A DNA stretch of 64,000 nucleotides from Kutzneria buriramensis (GTDB taxonomy: Bacteria > Actinomycetota > Actinomycetes > Mycobacteriales > Pseudonocardiaceae), in the NCBI RefSeq assembly GCF_003387475.1, contig NZ_QUNO01000023.1, positions 62,001-126,000 on the forward strand. The letters run 5' to 3'. Below, piece by piece: positions 1 to 10,317 of this stretch; position 1 is the first letter of the stretch; each line of letters begins with the position of its first letter. The notes under the pieces were generated by a model. It ran no database searches. It worked only from the letters and a program-made list of their open reading frames with translations, and was not told the origin of the DNA. The translations under genes were made by a program, and so were the position numbers.

Positions 1-1
1 G

Positions 2-2266
2 TTCCACGAGGTCGCCGAGCTGCCGCACACCGTCGGCATCGTCACCGACCTCGGGCCGCACCAGGCCCGCCGGGCGCTGGAGTCGTTGACCGCCGAGCTG
101 CGTCGCCGGGAGGAGATCCTGGCCAAGCACAAGGTCAAGGACCTGGTGCAGATGGAGAAGGACGGCCATCGTGACGCGCCGCCCAGCCTAGTGATCGTGG
201 TCGACGAGTTCGCCGCGCTGGTGGCGGAGATCCCGGAGTTCGTCGATGGCGTCGTCAACATCGCGCAGCGCGGCCGATCCCTCGGCCTGCACCTGATCCT
301 GGCCACCCAGCGACCGGCCGGCGTGATCAAGGAGAACCTGCGGGCCAACACCAACCTCCGGCTGGCGCTGCGGATGGCCGACGAGGCCGACAGCATGGAC
401 GTGCTCGGGTCGCCCCAGGCCGCGTTCTTCGATCCGGAAGCCCCCGGCCGCGCTGTGTCGAAGACCGGGCCGGGACGGCTCGTGCCGTTCCAGACCGGCT
501 ACGCCGGCGGATGGACCACCGCCGAGGGCGACAAGCCGGAGATCGTCGTCGAGGAGCTCCGTTTCGGACGTGGACGGAAATGGACGCTGCCCAAGAAGCG
601 GAAGGCCGTGCTGCCCGATCCCGGTCCCACCGACATCCAGCGACTCGTCGAGGCCGTGCGGCAGGCGGCCGAGCACGCCCGGCTCCCGCGCCCGACCCGG
701 CCATGGCTGCCGGAGCTGGAACCGGTGTATGACCTGCACGACCTGTACAAGCGCCGTCGCAATTCCCGGGACAGCGTCGAAGGCGAGCTCGTCTTCGCGA
801 TCGAGGACGACCCGCACGACCAGGAGCAGCGGCCGGTGGTCTTCCATCCGGACGTGGACGGCAACCTGGCCGTCTACGGCACCGGCGGCGCCGGCAAGAG
901 CACGCTGCTCCGGTCGATCGCGATCGCCGCCGGCTTCACCGGGGGCTGCCACGTCTACGGCCTCGACTTCGGTGCCCGCGGCTTGGCCATGCTCGAGGAG
1001 CTGCCGCACGTCGGCAGCGTCATCCCAGGCTCCGAGCACGAGCGCGTCGTGCGGCTGCTGCGCTGGCTGCGTGCGGAGATCGACGAACGAGCTGTCCGGT
1101 TCTCCCAGGCGCATGCCGGCTCACTGGGTGACTACCGGAGCCTCAGTGGCGATTCCGGTGAGCCACGGATCCTTTTGCTGCTGGACGGCATGAGTGCCTT
1201 CCGCCAGGCGTACGAGGTCGGCGAGCACAGCCGCTGGTACGAGGTGCTCCTGGGCATCGCCGCCGACGGCCGCAATGTCGGCGTGCACCTCGTGCTGTCC
1301 GCCGACCGCCTCAACGCCGTGCCCACCGCGCTTGGTTCCGCGATGCAACGCCGGGTGGTGCTGCGGATGGCCGATCCGACCGACTACACCCAGGTCGGGA
1401 TGGCCGTCGACGTGCTGGGACCGTCTTCGCCTCCCGGCCGGGGCATGCTGGGCGGTGCCGAGATCCAGGTCGCTGTCCTCGGGTCCCAGCCCGACGTCAA
1501 CTCCCAGGCTGCCGGTGTCCGTCGGCTCGCCGCGGCGATGACCGGCGCGGGTCTGCCCGCCGCGCCGCCCATCCGGCAGCTGGCCGATCAGATTCCGCTG
1601 TCGGAGCTGCCTGTTCTCGAGGCCGAGCCGGTGCTGGGTGTCGCCTCGGACTCGTTGGCGCCGTTCACCTTCCGGCCGACCGGCAGCTTCGTCGTCTGCG
1701 GGCCGCCCGGCTCGGGCCGTACCACCACCCTGCGGGCGATCGCCGCAGCGCTGCTCCGCTGGCAACCGGACCGCGAGCTGCACTACTTCGGCCTCCGACA
1801 GTCCGAACTCGGCGACCTCCCCTGCTGGGCATCGGCCGCCCGGACCGTCACCGAGCACACCGACCATGCCCGTCAGCTCGCCGAACGCCTCGACTCCTGG
1901 GTGCCCGGCGACCGCCCCGTCGCCGTGTTCCTTGAGAGCGTCAACGAGATTTCCGACGGCCCGGCGGGTGCTCCGCTGCTCGCACTGGCCAAGCGGTGCC
2001 TGCAGGAGGGGCACTTGCTGGTCGTCGAGGGTGAGACCACCGTGCTGTCCAACTCGTACAACGAGCTGGTCAAGTACGCCAAGAGCGGCCGCTGCGGCCT
2101 CGCCCTCCAACCCGACACCAACGACGGCACGACCGTCTTCCACACGCCCTTCCCGCCGCGGCTGCGCCGTGCCGACTTCCCGCCGGGCCGGGCGCTGCTC
2201 GTTACCGGCGGCCGGACCGCCGTCGTCCAAGTCGCGAACCCGGAACCCGTTGGGATCACACAGTAA
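2..2266 (+). CDS. eccC: Type VII (ESX-type) secretion ATPase EccC, 5' end outside window
   Basis: This is the membrane-associated FtsK/SpoIIIE-family motor that recognises and drives export of WXG100 substrates. The reading frame is open from base 2, so the N-terminal TM segments and the start of the first ATPase domain lie off the window. A TTG at 86 is only an internal codon. Visible are the end of ATPase domain 1 with a Walker B-like strand (LVIVVDEFAAL, about nt 187-220), domain 2 with Walker A GTGGAGKST near nt 880-905, and domain 3 with GPPGSGRTT near nt 1700-1730. Multiple concatenated P-loop domains are typical of EccC/EssC. The WXG100 gene 15 nt downstream supports the assignment. 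The family is certain; the exact ESX subtype is not. Confidence 0.87.
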   Translation, partial: FHEVAELPHTVGIVTDLGPHQARRALESLTAELRRREEILAKHKVKDLVQMEKDGHRDAPPSLVIVVDEFAALVAEIPEFVDGVVNIAQRGRSLGLHLILATQRPAGVIKENLRANTNLRLALRMADEADSMDVLGSPQAAFFDPEAPGRAVSKTGPGRLVPFQTGYAGGWTTAEGDKPEIVVEELRFGRGRKWTLPKKRKAVLPDPGPTDIQRLVEAVRQAAEHARLPRPTRPWLPELEPVYDLHDLYKRRRNSRDSVEGELVFAIEDDPHDQEQRPVVFHPDVDGNLAVYGTGGAGKSTLLRSIAIAAGFTGGCHVYGLDFGARGLAMLEELPHVGSVIPGSEHERVVRLLRWLRAEIDERAVRFSQAHAGSLGDYRSLSGDSGEPRILLLLDGMSAFRQAYEVGEHSRWYEVLLGIAADGRNVGVHLVLSADRLNAVPTALGSAMQRRVVLRMADPTDYTQVGMAVDVLGPSSPPGRGMLGGAEIQVAVLGSQPDVNSQAAGVRRLAAAMTGAGLPAAPPIRQLADQIPLSELPVLEAEPVLGVASDSLAPFTFRPTGSFVVCGPPGSGRTTTLRAIAAALLRWQPDRELHYFGLRQSELGDLPCWASAARTVTEHTDHARQLAERLDSWVPGDRPVAVFLESVNEISDGPAGAPLLALAKRCLQEGHLLVVEGETTVLSNSYNELVKYAKSGRCGLALQPDTNDGTTVFHTPFPPRLRRADFPPGRALLVTGGRTAVVQVANPEPVGITQ

Positions 2267-2281
2267 TAGGAAGGAACCGCC

Positions 2282-2551
2282 ATGCCAGGCTTCCTCGGGA
2301 TGGACACCGACGCCATCCGCAACCTCGCCGCCCAGCTCGACTCCAAGGCCGGCGAGATCGACCAGATCGCGAACGTGCTGACCGCCACCCTCAACGGTGC
2401 CCGCTGGGAAGGCCCGGACGCCACCCGCTTCCGCGGCGACTGGAGCGGCACCCACCACCCCCAGCTCACCGCCGTCGCCCAGGCCCTACGCGAGGCCGCC
2501 ACCGCCGCCAAGAACAACGCCATGCAGCAGGAGAACGCCTCCAACGTCTAA
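2282..2551 (+). CDS. WXG100-family secreted protein (EsxA/ESAT-6-like)
   Basis: An 89-residue helical-hairpin protein with the family's central W-x-G motif (ARWEGPD, residues 40-46) and the usual length of about 100 residues. Such proteins are secreted as dimers by the EccC-driven machinery and bind its last ATPase domain. An AGGAAGGA ribosome-binding site lies 6 nt before the ATG, and the gene follows eccC by 15 nt, so the two are almost certainly co-transcribed. The YxxxD/E export signal is not clearly visible at the C-terminus, so it may be the partner chain or may be exported with another protein. Confidence 0.88.
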   Translation: MPGFLGMDTDAIRNLAAQLDSKAGEIDQIANVLTATLNGARWEGPDATRFRGDWSGTHHPQLTAVAQALREAATAAKNNAMQQENASNV

Positions 2552-2636
2552 CCCGGCCGAGGGGACCACGGGGCTCGCCTCGCGGTCCCCTCGACCGTGT
2601 TCACCCAGGCCGACAGCGACGAGGAGGCTGAGTCAG

Positions 2637-4079
2637 ATGGATCTTGAGCGGTCCGCCGGCCGGCTCGGCGACGAGGAGCGCGCGCCACGACCTGGCCGTT
2701 CGACACCGGACGAGCGGCCATACGCCGAGCTCACCACCAAGGCAATCGTCCGCATCTCGCTCCTGCTTGTGCTGGCCGGAGTCCTCGTCGCCGGTGGTCT
2801 GATCGTGGCCTTTGGGGATGGCCGGCACGATGCGCAACTCGAAGCGATCAAGACCGCCGGCACGTTCGTGGTCGGGCTGGGTGGTGGAGCCGCGTTGTGG
2901 CTGACCGCGCGACGGCAGCGTGCGAATGAAATAGGGCTGAATCAGAAGCATCGCGACCAACTGCTCGCGGAGAAGTCGTTCGCGTTGCAGGGCGAGACGC
3001 TGGAACGCAACCTCGCGCACCAGCGCCTGGTCTCCGCCGCGGCCGAGGACGACGCTCGAGTCAGGCGGATAACCGAACTCTACGCAAGGGCCGCCGATCA
3101 ATTGGGCTCCGACAAGGCACCCGTGCGGCTGGCCAGCATGTACGCGCTGGAGCGACTCGCTCAGGACAACGTCGAGCAGCGGCAGATGATCGTCGACGTG
3201 CTGTGCGCGTATCTGCGAATGCCGTGCTCGGGAGATGGTGAGTGGCGGAATGTCAGTGTTGAGGAGCGTGAAGTCCGCCGCACCGTTCAGACGATGCTCG
3301 CGCGGCACCTAAACTGGCCCGCCGATATACCGGAAGCTCCTGGTGTTCATTGGTCGGACATTGATGTCGACCTTGCCGGTGCGGTCCTTCACGACTTCTC
3401 ACTGGCGGACTGTCGTGCAGGATCCTGTACCTTCAGCGGTGCGGTATTCATCGGGCACACCGACTTCTCCCGTGTCCGGGTCGGGGGTGGGGTGCGATTC
3501 AAGGGGACGCGATTCGACGACACGGCTTGGTTCACCGGCGCCGAATTCGGTGGTGATGTTCGTTTCGACCGGGCGATCGCTCGTGGCGACATCTGGATGT
3601 CGGCTGTCTCCTTTGGCGGTGATGCTTGGTTCGATGGTCTGAGCTGTGAACGACTGGCGTGGTTCTCAGGTGCTCGGTTCAATCGAAACGCCGTGTTTGC
3701 CCGGTCGATCTTTGTTGGCCTTGCCGGGTTTTCAGGCGCGGAGTTCGGTGGCCTCGCCAGGTTCGATGGTGCCGAGTTTCGTGATGACGCCACCTTTCGG
3801 TTGGTCACTTTCGGAACGGATGCGTCGTTTGTGCGCTCGACGTTCTCGATGGACGCCTGGTTCTCCGGTGCGCACTTCTCCGGCGACCTTCTGCTGGATG
3901 ACGCGACCTTCTGTCGAAGTGTGCGATTCGATCAGTGCGATCTCGGTTCAGGCAGTTCAGGCTCGGCTTCACCTAACGGCGCTTCCATGCACGGCCAGGT
4001 CATGCTCGCCTCGGGCGACTGGATCCGAATCTGGCCTTCGAAGTACCTGATCGAATCAAGCTCAGCTGCGACGGCGTGA
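2637..4079 (+). CDS. Membrane-anchored pentapeptide-repeat protein
   Basis: A 480-residue protein. The frame is open from 2397, but the ATG at 2637 is preceded by a GGAGG-type site and gives a sensible N-terminus. An acidic, Arg-rich cytosolic head is followed by two TM segments (about residues 36-58 and 72-90), a conserved helical block around residues 140-200 (RRITELYARAADQLGSDKAP), and a long right-handed beta-helix of A(D/N)LXX-like pentapeptides rich in 'F-x-G-A-x-F' (about residues 230-440). The same helical block and repeat type recur in the protein at 46687-48444. Function unknown; the beta-helix suggests protein binding or shielding. It lies 85 nt after the WXG100 gene, so co-transcription with the ESX genes is possible. 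Confidence 0.8.
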   Translation: MDLERSAGRLGDEERAPRPGRSTPDERPYAELTTKAIVRISLLLVLAGVLVAGGLIVAFGDGRHDAQLEAIKTAGTFVVGLGGGAALWLTARRQRANEIGLNQKHRDQLLAEKSFALQGETLERNLAHQRLVSAAAEDDARVRRITELYARAADQLGSDKAPVRLASMYALERLAQDNVEQRQMIVDVLCAYLRMPCSGDGEWRNVSVEEREVRRTVQTMLARHLNWPADIPEAPGVHWSDIDVDLAGAVLHDFSLADCRAGSCTFSGAVFIGHTDFSRVRVGGGVRFKGTRFDDTAWFTGAEFGGDVRFDRAIARGDIWMSAVSFGGDAWFDGLSCERLAWFSGARFNRNAVFARSIFVGLAGFSGAEFGGLARFDGAEFRDDATFRLVTFGTDASFVRSTFSMDAWFSGAHFSGDLLLDDATFCRSVRFDQCDLGSGSSGSASPNGASMHGQVMLASGDWIRIWPSKYLIESSSAATA

Positions 4080-5218
4080 GTTTCCGGCTCTGTGAGACAG
4101 TTGCTCCGGGCGCGGCTGGTCGAGCAGCGCGGGCTGGTGTCCGTAGGAATGTGATCCAGTTCCCAGCGAGGTCCCACCGACTCTGGGGCCCGCATGGGCA
4201 ACGGCCCGCGTGCAGCAGCACGATGGTCGCTATTCCAACGTCTTCGCGACCTTCACTGACGCACTCAGACGGGCCGAGCAAGCGGGGGTACGCGGCGACA
4301 CGGCAAGTCTCGACGTGTTCGAGACGGTCAGCCAGGGTGAGGTTCCGTTCCCGCCCACGGTCTTCGATAGGTCCGACCAACACACGCTGGGGAAGATCAG
4401 CAGTGCCCGCTACGGGTCGTCTCGTGCCGCTGGTCGAGCCTGGCCTGTGACCCGATGCCCTAGTTCGATCAGATCGACGCTGCTCTGGTCTACGCGTGGG
4501 GTCAGCTGGCCCACGCCAGGACTCGTGCGGACTCGTAACGCCATCGTCGATCGTGGTGCCGTCCATATCGAGTATGAGCGGGATCGGCCCTGTCCGAGCG
4601 CTGCCGGCTACCCGCAGGCGCGGGCCGTGTCCAACGGGGACCTCGCTGGCGACCTGCGTGCTGGCAGAACACACCCGCGTCATCGACCGGGGTTGCGTGA
4701 GTTGGCCCGTTGACTGACCGCAGTTGCGGTTCCGTCTTGGGATCAGCCTCGAATCCTGCTCGAATCCTGACGGTCTGGAGATTTGTCCAGTTCACGGATG
4801 GTTCGTGGGGCGTGCCACGGCGCCCACGGGGGTCGTCAAGGGTGTTCAAGATGGCCGATTTGGCGTCACGAGGGGCCGCTATTTGATAGCAGTACTCATG
4901 TTAGCCGGCGTTTACACAGGTCAGACTGGGTGCCCCCGGGGAGAAGCGCACCTGCGATGTCGATCTTCTTGCATTGGCTTTGACCTGGCGTTTCTTGGAG
5001 TGAGGGGGTTCATCTGGAACTTCCTCTGGAGGCACCAACCTGCGCTAGTCTCACGGTCAGCCGCGTCCTCTCGTGTCGAGAGCGTGCGTTTGAAGCGCGG
5101 GGCATCACTTCTTCGCGTTGTGCCCGAACTGCACCTGCCGCGTGACCCGTTGCACCTGATCCTCGCGGAGGGGCCTCAACATTTCACCGACGGCTGGACG
5201 AGTTGACGCCAAGAGGCG
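4080..5218. other. Gene-poor stretch, no supported gene
   Basis: About 1.1 kb without a convincing coding region. Short frames occur on both strands, but none has a ribosome-binding site plus a recognisable product. One plus-strand frame (about 4210-4450) reads protein-like (for example PFPPTVFDRSDQHTLG) and could be an eroded gene fragment; I cannot assign it. Base composition falls around 4900-5060. The stretch separates the pentapeptide gene from the terminator of the converging SGNH/LamG gene. Confidence 0.5.
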
Positions 5219-5254
5219 GCGTGGCGTGCCCAGGGATCTGGGCACGCCACGCCG
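5219..5254 (-). terminator. Strong hairpin terminator of the SGNH/LamG gene
   Basis: A perfect 15-bp inverted repeat (GGCGTGGCGTGCCCA paired with its complement) with a 6-nt loop, 14 nt past the stop codon of the minus-strand gene. There is no U-tract, as is common for actinomycete terminators. Confidence 0.75.
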
Positions 5255-5268
5255 GTTGTTTCACCGTG

Positions 5269-8200
5269 TCACAGGTCGGCCTGCGGTGGGAAGGCGTTCA
5301 TCGCGTCGAGCAGTGCCTGCACGAGTGCGTTGTAGTAGCTGTCGTTGGGGCTCCCGCTGGTCAGGTACTGCGAGGCGACCTGGTTGACGTTGCCGCCGTC
5401 GCGGACGGCTTGGTCGAAGTCGATGAAACCGTCCTCGCCGTAGCTGCCGGCAGACTGTCGGATGTCGGAGTTGAGCAACTGGCGTTGCTGCTCACGCGGA
5501 TCGTTCGGACTGAGACCGAGTGGGGCGATGGTCGTGACAATGACGTGCACCGCCGTCCCGTCGACCCGGTTGATCTGCTTGAGGCCATCGGCGCTCGTCG
5601 CCTTGATCAGCTTGGTGAGGCTGGCCTCGACCGTGGCGGCGCTGTCGCCGGCCAGGATGTCGTTGGCCCCGAGACTGACGACGACAGTGCGCAGGTTGGG
5701 CTCGTCCGTCACGGTCTGATTGAGCGTCGCGCCAGCAGTGCGGGCACTCGGGGCACCGACGCCGCCGACAGGCCCGGTCGGTGCGTCGCCGTGGGCTAGC
5801 ACGCCAGCGTCGGTGCTGGTGAGTGCCTGCTGGTAGACCCGCACATCCGAGATCGACCCGTTGAAGAAGTCGTCAGCTGCAGTCTGGCCCGGCGTGACCG
5901 CGCCTATCGAGAGCTTCGACGTGGCCTTCCACGGCGTCGGATTGGTCGTTGTGCCGACGAGTGCGCCGTCGATGTAAAGCTTCATCGTGCCGGACGTCGC
6001 GTCGAACACGGCGAGCAGATGGGTCCATTTGTTGAGTGTCGGCGGGCTACTGGCGTGCACCGCCGGGTAGTCGGACGGGTCGAGCACGTCCGTGCTGGGA
6101 CTGATGAACGTCCAGGCGTTGAACACCTTGTTGTACTGGAGGTACGCGCTCGCCGACTGCTGACCGCCGGCTCCGACGGCGGTCATGTAGTTGCTGGCCG
6201 ACTTGGCGTAGACCCAGGCGGAGATGCTGTAGCTGCCGGTCGTGTCCAGTACCGGTCCGGCCGTGGTGATCCTGCTGTCCCGTCCGTTGAAGACCGCGGA
6301 ACCGCCGTGGTCGCTGCTCCAGGTGACGCCGCCGGTGACCGTGCCGGGGTTGGTGCCGACGCTGTCCTTGGCCGTGGTTCCGGAGCCGTCGTCCAGCTTC
6401 CACCGGGCGATGGGCGGCAGTCCGACCTTGCTGTCGTTGACGATGCTTCCCGGCAGGGCGGAGCCGACCTTGCCTGGCACCTTGTCGACCCAGGTGCCGC
6501 CGGTGGAACCCGCCGCCGACGTCTGGTCGCCAAGGACCACGATGGTGCCCTGGGAGTTGTCGGTCGTTGAGATGTCGACCCCGGTGACGAAGGCGGTGGT
6601 GTTCATCGCGGAGACGAACGGTGCGCCGTCGACGTTGCCGCTGACGTCGCCGGCCGCCGAGTACGTCGGGGTTGAACTGCCGGCATGCACCGGGAGCCAG
6701 TTGAGAGCATTCGGGCTGTGATAGCTGATGGCCAGATCTCCCGTCCCCGACGGGAGAGCGACGGGATCGCTGTAGACCTCACCGCCGGCCGGGATGGTGA
6801 TGGACCGCAGGCCGCAGCCGGCGGGCTTGCCCGCGGCGGCGCAGAAGGTCAGCTGCGCGGGAGCGGCTGAGGTCGCCGCTCCGGTGCCGGCCTGCCGGGC
6901 GATCGTGACGTGATCCAATGTGGACGGTGTCGGGACGCCGGTGTTGGACAGCCGCACACGGGCGTTAGCGCCGGTCACGGTCGGATGCGCGATGATCCGC
7001 ATCGTTCGGTTCGCGTCGCTGTCCGCGGGGGCCGGTATGGTGTGATCGATTGGGGCTGCCCAGGCTCCGAGCCAGCCGGCCTGGACCGGGCGAACGCCGA
7101 TGGCCAGCACGTGCAGCGCGTTGTCGCAGATGGTGGATCGGAAGCTCGTGCCGATGTTGGGCAGGGTGATGGACTCCAGGGTCTTGCCCGGGTCGGTTGG
7201 CGCGAAGATCGCGAACACCTTCGGTTTGGCGGGGTGGTCCCCGCCGGACCATTGGTCGAGGACGAAGGCCGCGCCGTCGGCGGAACTGCCGATCCAGTCT
7301 GTCACTGTGGGGAACTGGGGGTTGGAGTGGGTGTGGCCGGTGTCCTGGTAGGTGATGGTGCCCGGTGTGGCGGGGGTGTTGCCGCAGGTGCTTACCGCGA
7401 GCAGGCCGACGGCGCTGGCCTTGACTTGCTGGTTTGCCGGGAACGGAATGGTCTGTCCTACGGCGACGACGTTGTCGTTGCCGTTGGTGTTGGGGGCTGG
7501 CATGGTGAAGGTGGCGCCGCCGATGGTCGTTGACTGGCCGGGCGCGAGTCCGGCGTTTGACAGCGTTGAGCTGACGAGTCCGGCCCCGTTGAAGTCCAGG
7601 TTGACCGGGCTGCCGGCGGCGGCGATGCCGTGGTTGTTCATCGCGTCGGTGAAGTTGTCGGCGATGACGTTGTTCAGCGGTGCCACGGTGAGGTAGTCGA
7701 TGCCGACCTGGTAGCGGTTTCCAGTGGTGGAGTTGGTGCCGTTGAGGGTGAAGGTGAGGGTGTGTGTGCCCTTGGTCAGGTGTGCGCCGTTGAGCGGCAG
7801 GTAGGCGCGGCTGAGGCTCTGCCAGTGGCCGTCGAATGGCGTTTTGTCCGTGCCGGCCAGTGGTGTTTTCCCGTCCAATGTCACGGTGACCCGGCCGTAG
7901 TCTGTGGACTTGGTCATCTCCGCGCCGAGCGCGTAGTCGGCCTCGAGTGGCGTGGTGAAGGTGAGGTCGAACTTCTGCTGGTCGGCGTTGCCAGGGAAGA
8001 ACAGCTGCCAGCCGTTGGAGTACAGCTCTCCACCCTGTTGCGTGGTCATGGGGATGTTCTGCCCGGCCGGCTGGCTCGGGGTCACGTCGGTGTTGAGTTC
8101 GGCTTCGAGTTTGGTCTTGGTGACGCCGACGTTGGGTGCGACGTAGAAGGCGTACGTGGGCGACTCGGGTGAGAGCCGGTGGGCGTCGTCGAAGGTCCGC

Positions 8201-10317
8201 AGGTTCAGCGTATGGTAACCGGGCGAGAGTCCACTGGGGACGGTCAGGGTCGCGTTGCCGCTGGTGGTGGCGATCCAGCCGCCGTCATTGCCGAAAGTCT
8301 TGTTCAGGTTGCAGTCCCCGGTGGACGGGATGGCCTCGGTGCCGGCGCCGTCGAACGTGTAGGTGATTCCCGCGAAATGAGGGGGATTCGCCGTGCCGGG
8401 CGGCACGTTGGCCTGAAGTTGAAATGTGCCAGGGGTGCCCTGGGCTGAGCCCCAGTAGCCCTCCGGGTAGTCGAAGCTGAACGCGGTCGGTGTCTCGTCG
8501 AACGGCCCGGTCCGGGCGATGAAGCTGTACCAGTCCGACCAGTTGGACGTGAGCCAGTCAGCGCCGTCGGCCGGCATGTTGATGGTCGTGGCTCGGAAGG
8601 CGTACTGATCGTCGGCCAGTGACTTGGGAACCGTCCATCCGCCTTCGGTGTCGTTGGCGATGCCGATCAGGTTCGGGTTCGCCGCGAGCTGCTTGGTCGC
8701 GTCCTTGTTCCACAGCTGGAACTGGAGGCCGAGTGGCAGTGGTGAGTCGTTGTTGTCCGTAGCCGACGAATAGAGGGTGGGGGTCGTGTCGGAGGTGGTG
8801 GGCAGGCCGCCGTTGCAGCTCACTTCGTGTGAGACGTGCAGACCGGTCGGAGTGTTCGGCGGGAAGTTGTACGTCACGTCGAGGTGCGCGTCGGTGGGCG
8901 CGAAGGTCTTCCACTGCGCGCCGTCGCTCTCGTTGGGGGCGAGCAGGGCGACCGTTATGTTGATCCAGTTGCCGTTGGCGGCGTCGGCTGCCAGCTGATT
9001 GGCTGCGAACTGTACAGGCGCCGCGCCGCCGCAGGTGTCACCGGCATGGGAACTCGCCTGACTGATGAAGGCGCCGGTCGGCCCGGGGAAGGCGATGCCG
9101 GAGTGGATGGGTCCAGCTTCGTAGAGGTTGACGGGCTCGTCGGTGCACCGGCTGTACTGGTGGATCTCAGTCGCGTAGAAGTACGCGGAATGGATCGTCG
9201 CTGTGTAACCCGCTCGCTGTTGCAGTGGCGAGGTGTCGATCTGGAAGTACGAGCGGGCGGTGCCGATGTTGTTGCAGTGCGAGACAATGTCTCCGCAGTA
9301 GCCGACCTGCTGCGGAAAGGTGCTGTCGTCGAAGATGCTCTCCCGTGGGCCACTGCTGGACACCACTAGCCAGTGCTGGGTTCGGCCCGACATCTGCGGG
9401 TCGATATAGAGCGGGTAGATGACGCCAGGACCGGTGAGCGCTGCGGGATCCGGCGCGATTGTTAACTCCGAAGTGGACGGAGTCTGAGTGACGGATAGGG
9501 CGGTGACGTGTCCGCTACCGGGCGAGGTGGCACTGGGGGGCGGACCCACGTTCGGAGCGGCAGTGGAATCCCACATGATCGGTGTGCTGCCGTGCAGCAC
9601 CTCGGCGCCTGAGCCGTCGCGAGCAGACAGTCCATTATGGTCTGCGGACAGGGTCAGGCCGGTCGTGGCCGTGGTGATTTTGATCGCCTTCAGCGCAGGA
9701 TTGGCGGCGGCCGTCGCGTCGTGCACGACCAGCACTTCGCTGTAGTCGTCGGCCTGGGCCGTGAGCTGGAGGTCGACGCCCGGCAGCACGGACGGATACA
9801 CGGCCGTCGCGCCGGAGACCTGAGGCACGGGCAGCGGTGTCGGCCAGGAGAACGACACGGTCTTGCCGTGCGTGCTGACAGTCGCGAGCGGAGAGCTCCC
9901 GCCGTTGGAGAACTTCACGTCCTCCGCGCTAGCGGCCGGGGCTAGTAGGCCATCGGCGGTGGGCTTCAGTGACGTCTCGATCGGAACCCACGCGCTGCCC
10001 CGCTTGACCCGCACCGGCGCCGTGTAGGTGCTCATCGTGAAGGTGCCGTCGGGATTCGCCATGACTTTGCTGGTCTCGCTGCCCTCGCCCGCGACCTCCA
10101 CCTTGGCGCCAGTGCGGCGGGCCTGCGCGGACGCCGTCGTCTCCGACTGGGTCTGCATCTTGTTGACCGGCGGCCCGACCGGCGTCGGCACAGGCGCGGC
10201 GTGCGCGGTGGGAAGCCACAGGCCGCCGGCGAGTGCCACCGCTACGATCCCGCTGGCGCCCACGCGTTGCAAAGGCGAAAATATTCGCGAATCGGACACC
10301 CGTCTGAATGGGCGCAT
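5269..10317 (-). CDS. Giant secreted protein: SGNH-like domain split by a LamG/jellyroll domain
   Basis: 1682 residues when started at the ATG at 10317, which has a GGGGAGG site about 11 nt upstream and begins a signal peptide (cleavage likely after AHA, residue 40). The frame continues upstream to 10899 but without signal-peptide logic. Residues 60-1250 form beta-rich repeats typical of actinomycete cell-surface proteins. Near residue 1257 is an SGNH block-I-like segment (VVLGDQTS). A LamG concanavalin-like domain follows (about 1300-1510, starting PIARWKLDDGSG), then SGNH block III (VVSLGANDILAG, about 1542) and the C-terminal part of the fold. The nucleophile position reads Q-T-S instead of the usual D-S, so catalysis is uncertain. 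It is divergent from the RHS toxin gene. Probably extracellular, binding or modifying carbohydrate. Confidence 0.78.
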   Translation of the reverse strand: MRPFRRVSDSRIFSPLQRVGASGIVAVALAGGLWLPTAHAAPVPTPVGPPVNKMQTQSETTASAQARRTGAKVEVAGEGSETSKVMANPDGTFTMSTYTAPVRVKRGSAWVPIETSLKPTADGLLAPAASAEDVKFSNGGSSPLATVSTHGKTVSFSWPTPLPVPQVSGATAVYPSVLPGVDLQLTAQADDYSEVLVVHDATAAANPALKAIKITTATTGLTLSADHNGLSARDGSGAEVLHGSTPIMWDSTAAPNVGPPPSATSPGSGHVTALSVTQTPSTSELTIAPDPAALTGPGVIYPLYIDPQMSGRTQHWLVVSSSGPRESIFDDSTFPQQVGYCGDIVSHCNNIGTARSYFQIDTSPLQQRAGYTATIHSAYFYATEIHQYSRCTDEPVNLYEAGPIHSGIAFPGPTGAFISQASSHAGDTCGGAAPVQFAANQLAADAANGNWINITVALLAPNESDGAQWKTFAPTDAHLDVTYNFPPNTPTGLHVSHEVSCNGGLPTTSDTTPTLYSSATDNNDSPLPLGLQFQLWNKDATKQLAANPNLIGIANDTEGGWTVPKSLADDQYAFRATTINMPADGADWLTSNWSDWYSFIARTGPFDETPTAFSFDYPEGYWGSAQGTPGTFQLQANVPPGTANPPHFAGITYTFDGAGTEAIPSTGDCNLNKTFGNDGGWIATTSGNATLTVPSGLSPGYHTLNLRTFDDAHRLSPESPTYAFYVAPNVGVTKTKLEAELNTDVTPSQPAGQNIPMTTQQGGELYSNGWQLFFPGNADQQKFDLTFTTPLEADYALGAEMTKSTDYGRVTVTLDGKTPLAGTDKTPFDGHWQSLSRAYLPLNGAHLTKGTHTLTFTLNGTNSTTGNRYQVGIDYLTVAPLNNVIADNFTDAMNNHGIAAAGSPVNLDFNGAGLVSSTLSNAGLAPGQSTTIGGATFTMPAPNTNGNDNVVAVGQTIPFPANQQVKASAVGLLAVSTCGNTPATPGTITYQDTGHTHSNPQFPTVTDWIGSSADGAAFVLDQWSGGDHPAKPKVFAIFAPTDPGKTLESITLPNIGTSFRSTICDNALHVLAIGVRPVQAGWLGAWAAPIDHTIPAPADSDANRTMRIIAHPTVTGANARVRLSNTGVPTPSTLDHVTIARQAGTGAATSAAPAQLTFCAAAGKPAGCGLRSITIPAGGEVYSDPVALPSGTGDLAISYHSPNALNWLPVHAGSSTPTYSAAGDVSGNVDGAPFVSAMNTTAFVTGVDISTTDNSQGTIVVLGDQTSAAGSTGGTWVDKVPGKVGSALPGSIVNDSKVGLPPIARWKLDDGSGTTAKDSVGTNPGTVTGGVTWSSDHGGSAVFNGRDSRITTAGPVLDTTGSYSISAWVYAKSASNYMTAVGAGGQQSASAYLQYNKVFNAWTFISPSTDVLDPSDYPAVHASSPPTLNKWTHLLAVFDATSGTMKLYIDGALVGTTTNPTPWKATSKLSIGAVTPGQTAADDFFNGSISDVRVYQQALTSTDAGVLAHGDAPTGPVGGVGAPSARTAGATLNQTVTDEPNLRTVVVSLGANDILAGDSAATVEASLTKLIKATSADGLKQINRVDGTAVHVIVTTIAPLGLSPNDPREQQRQLLNSDIRQSAGSYGEDGFIDFDQAVRDGGNVNQVASQYLTSGSPNDSYYNALVQALLDAMNAFPPQADL

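Noticed and set aside
188-2458. Long minus-strand frames opposite eccC
   Set aside because: Shadow frames of a high-GC coding strand; eccC motifs decide the strand.
4000-4713. Overlapping frames of 160-230 residues on both strands
   Set aside because: No ribosome-binding site, no family signature, and codon use unlike the flanking genes.
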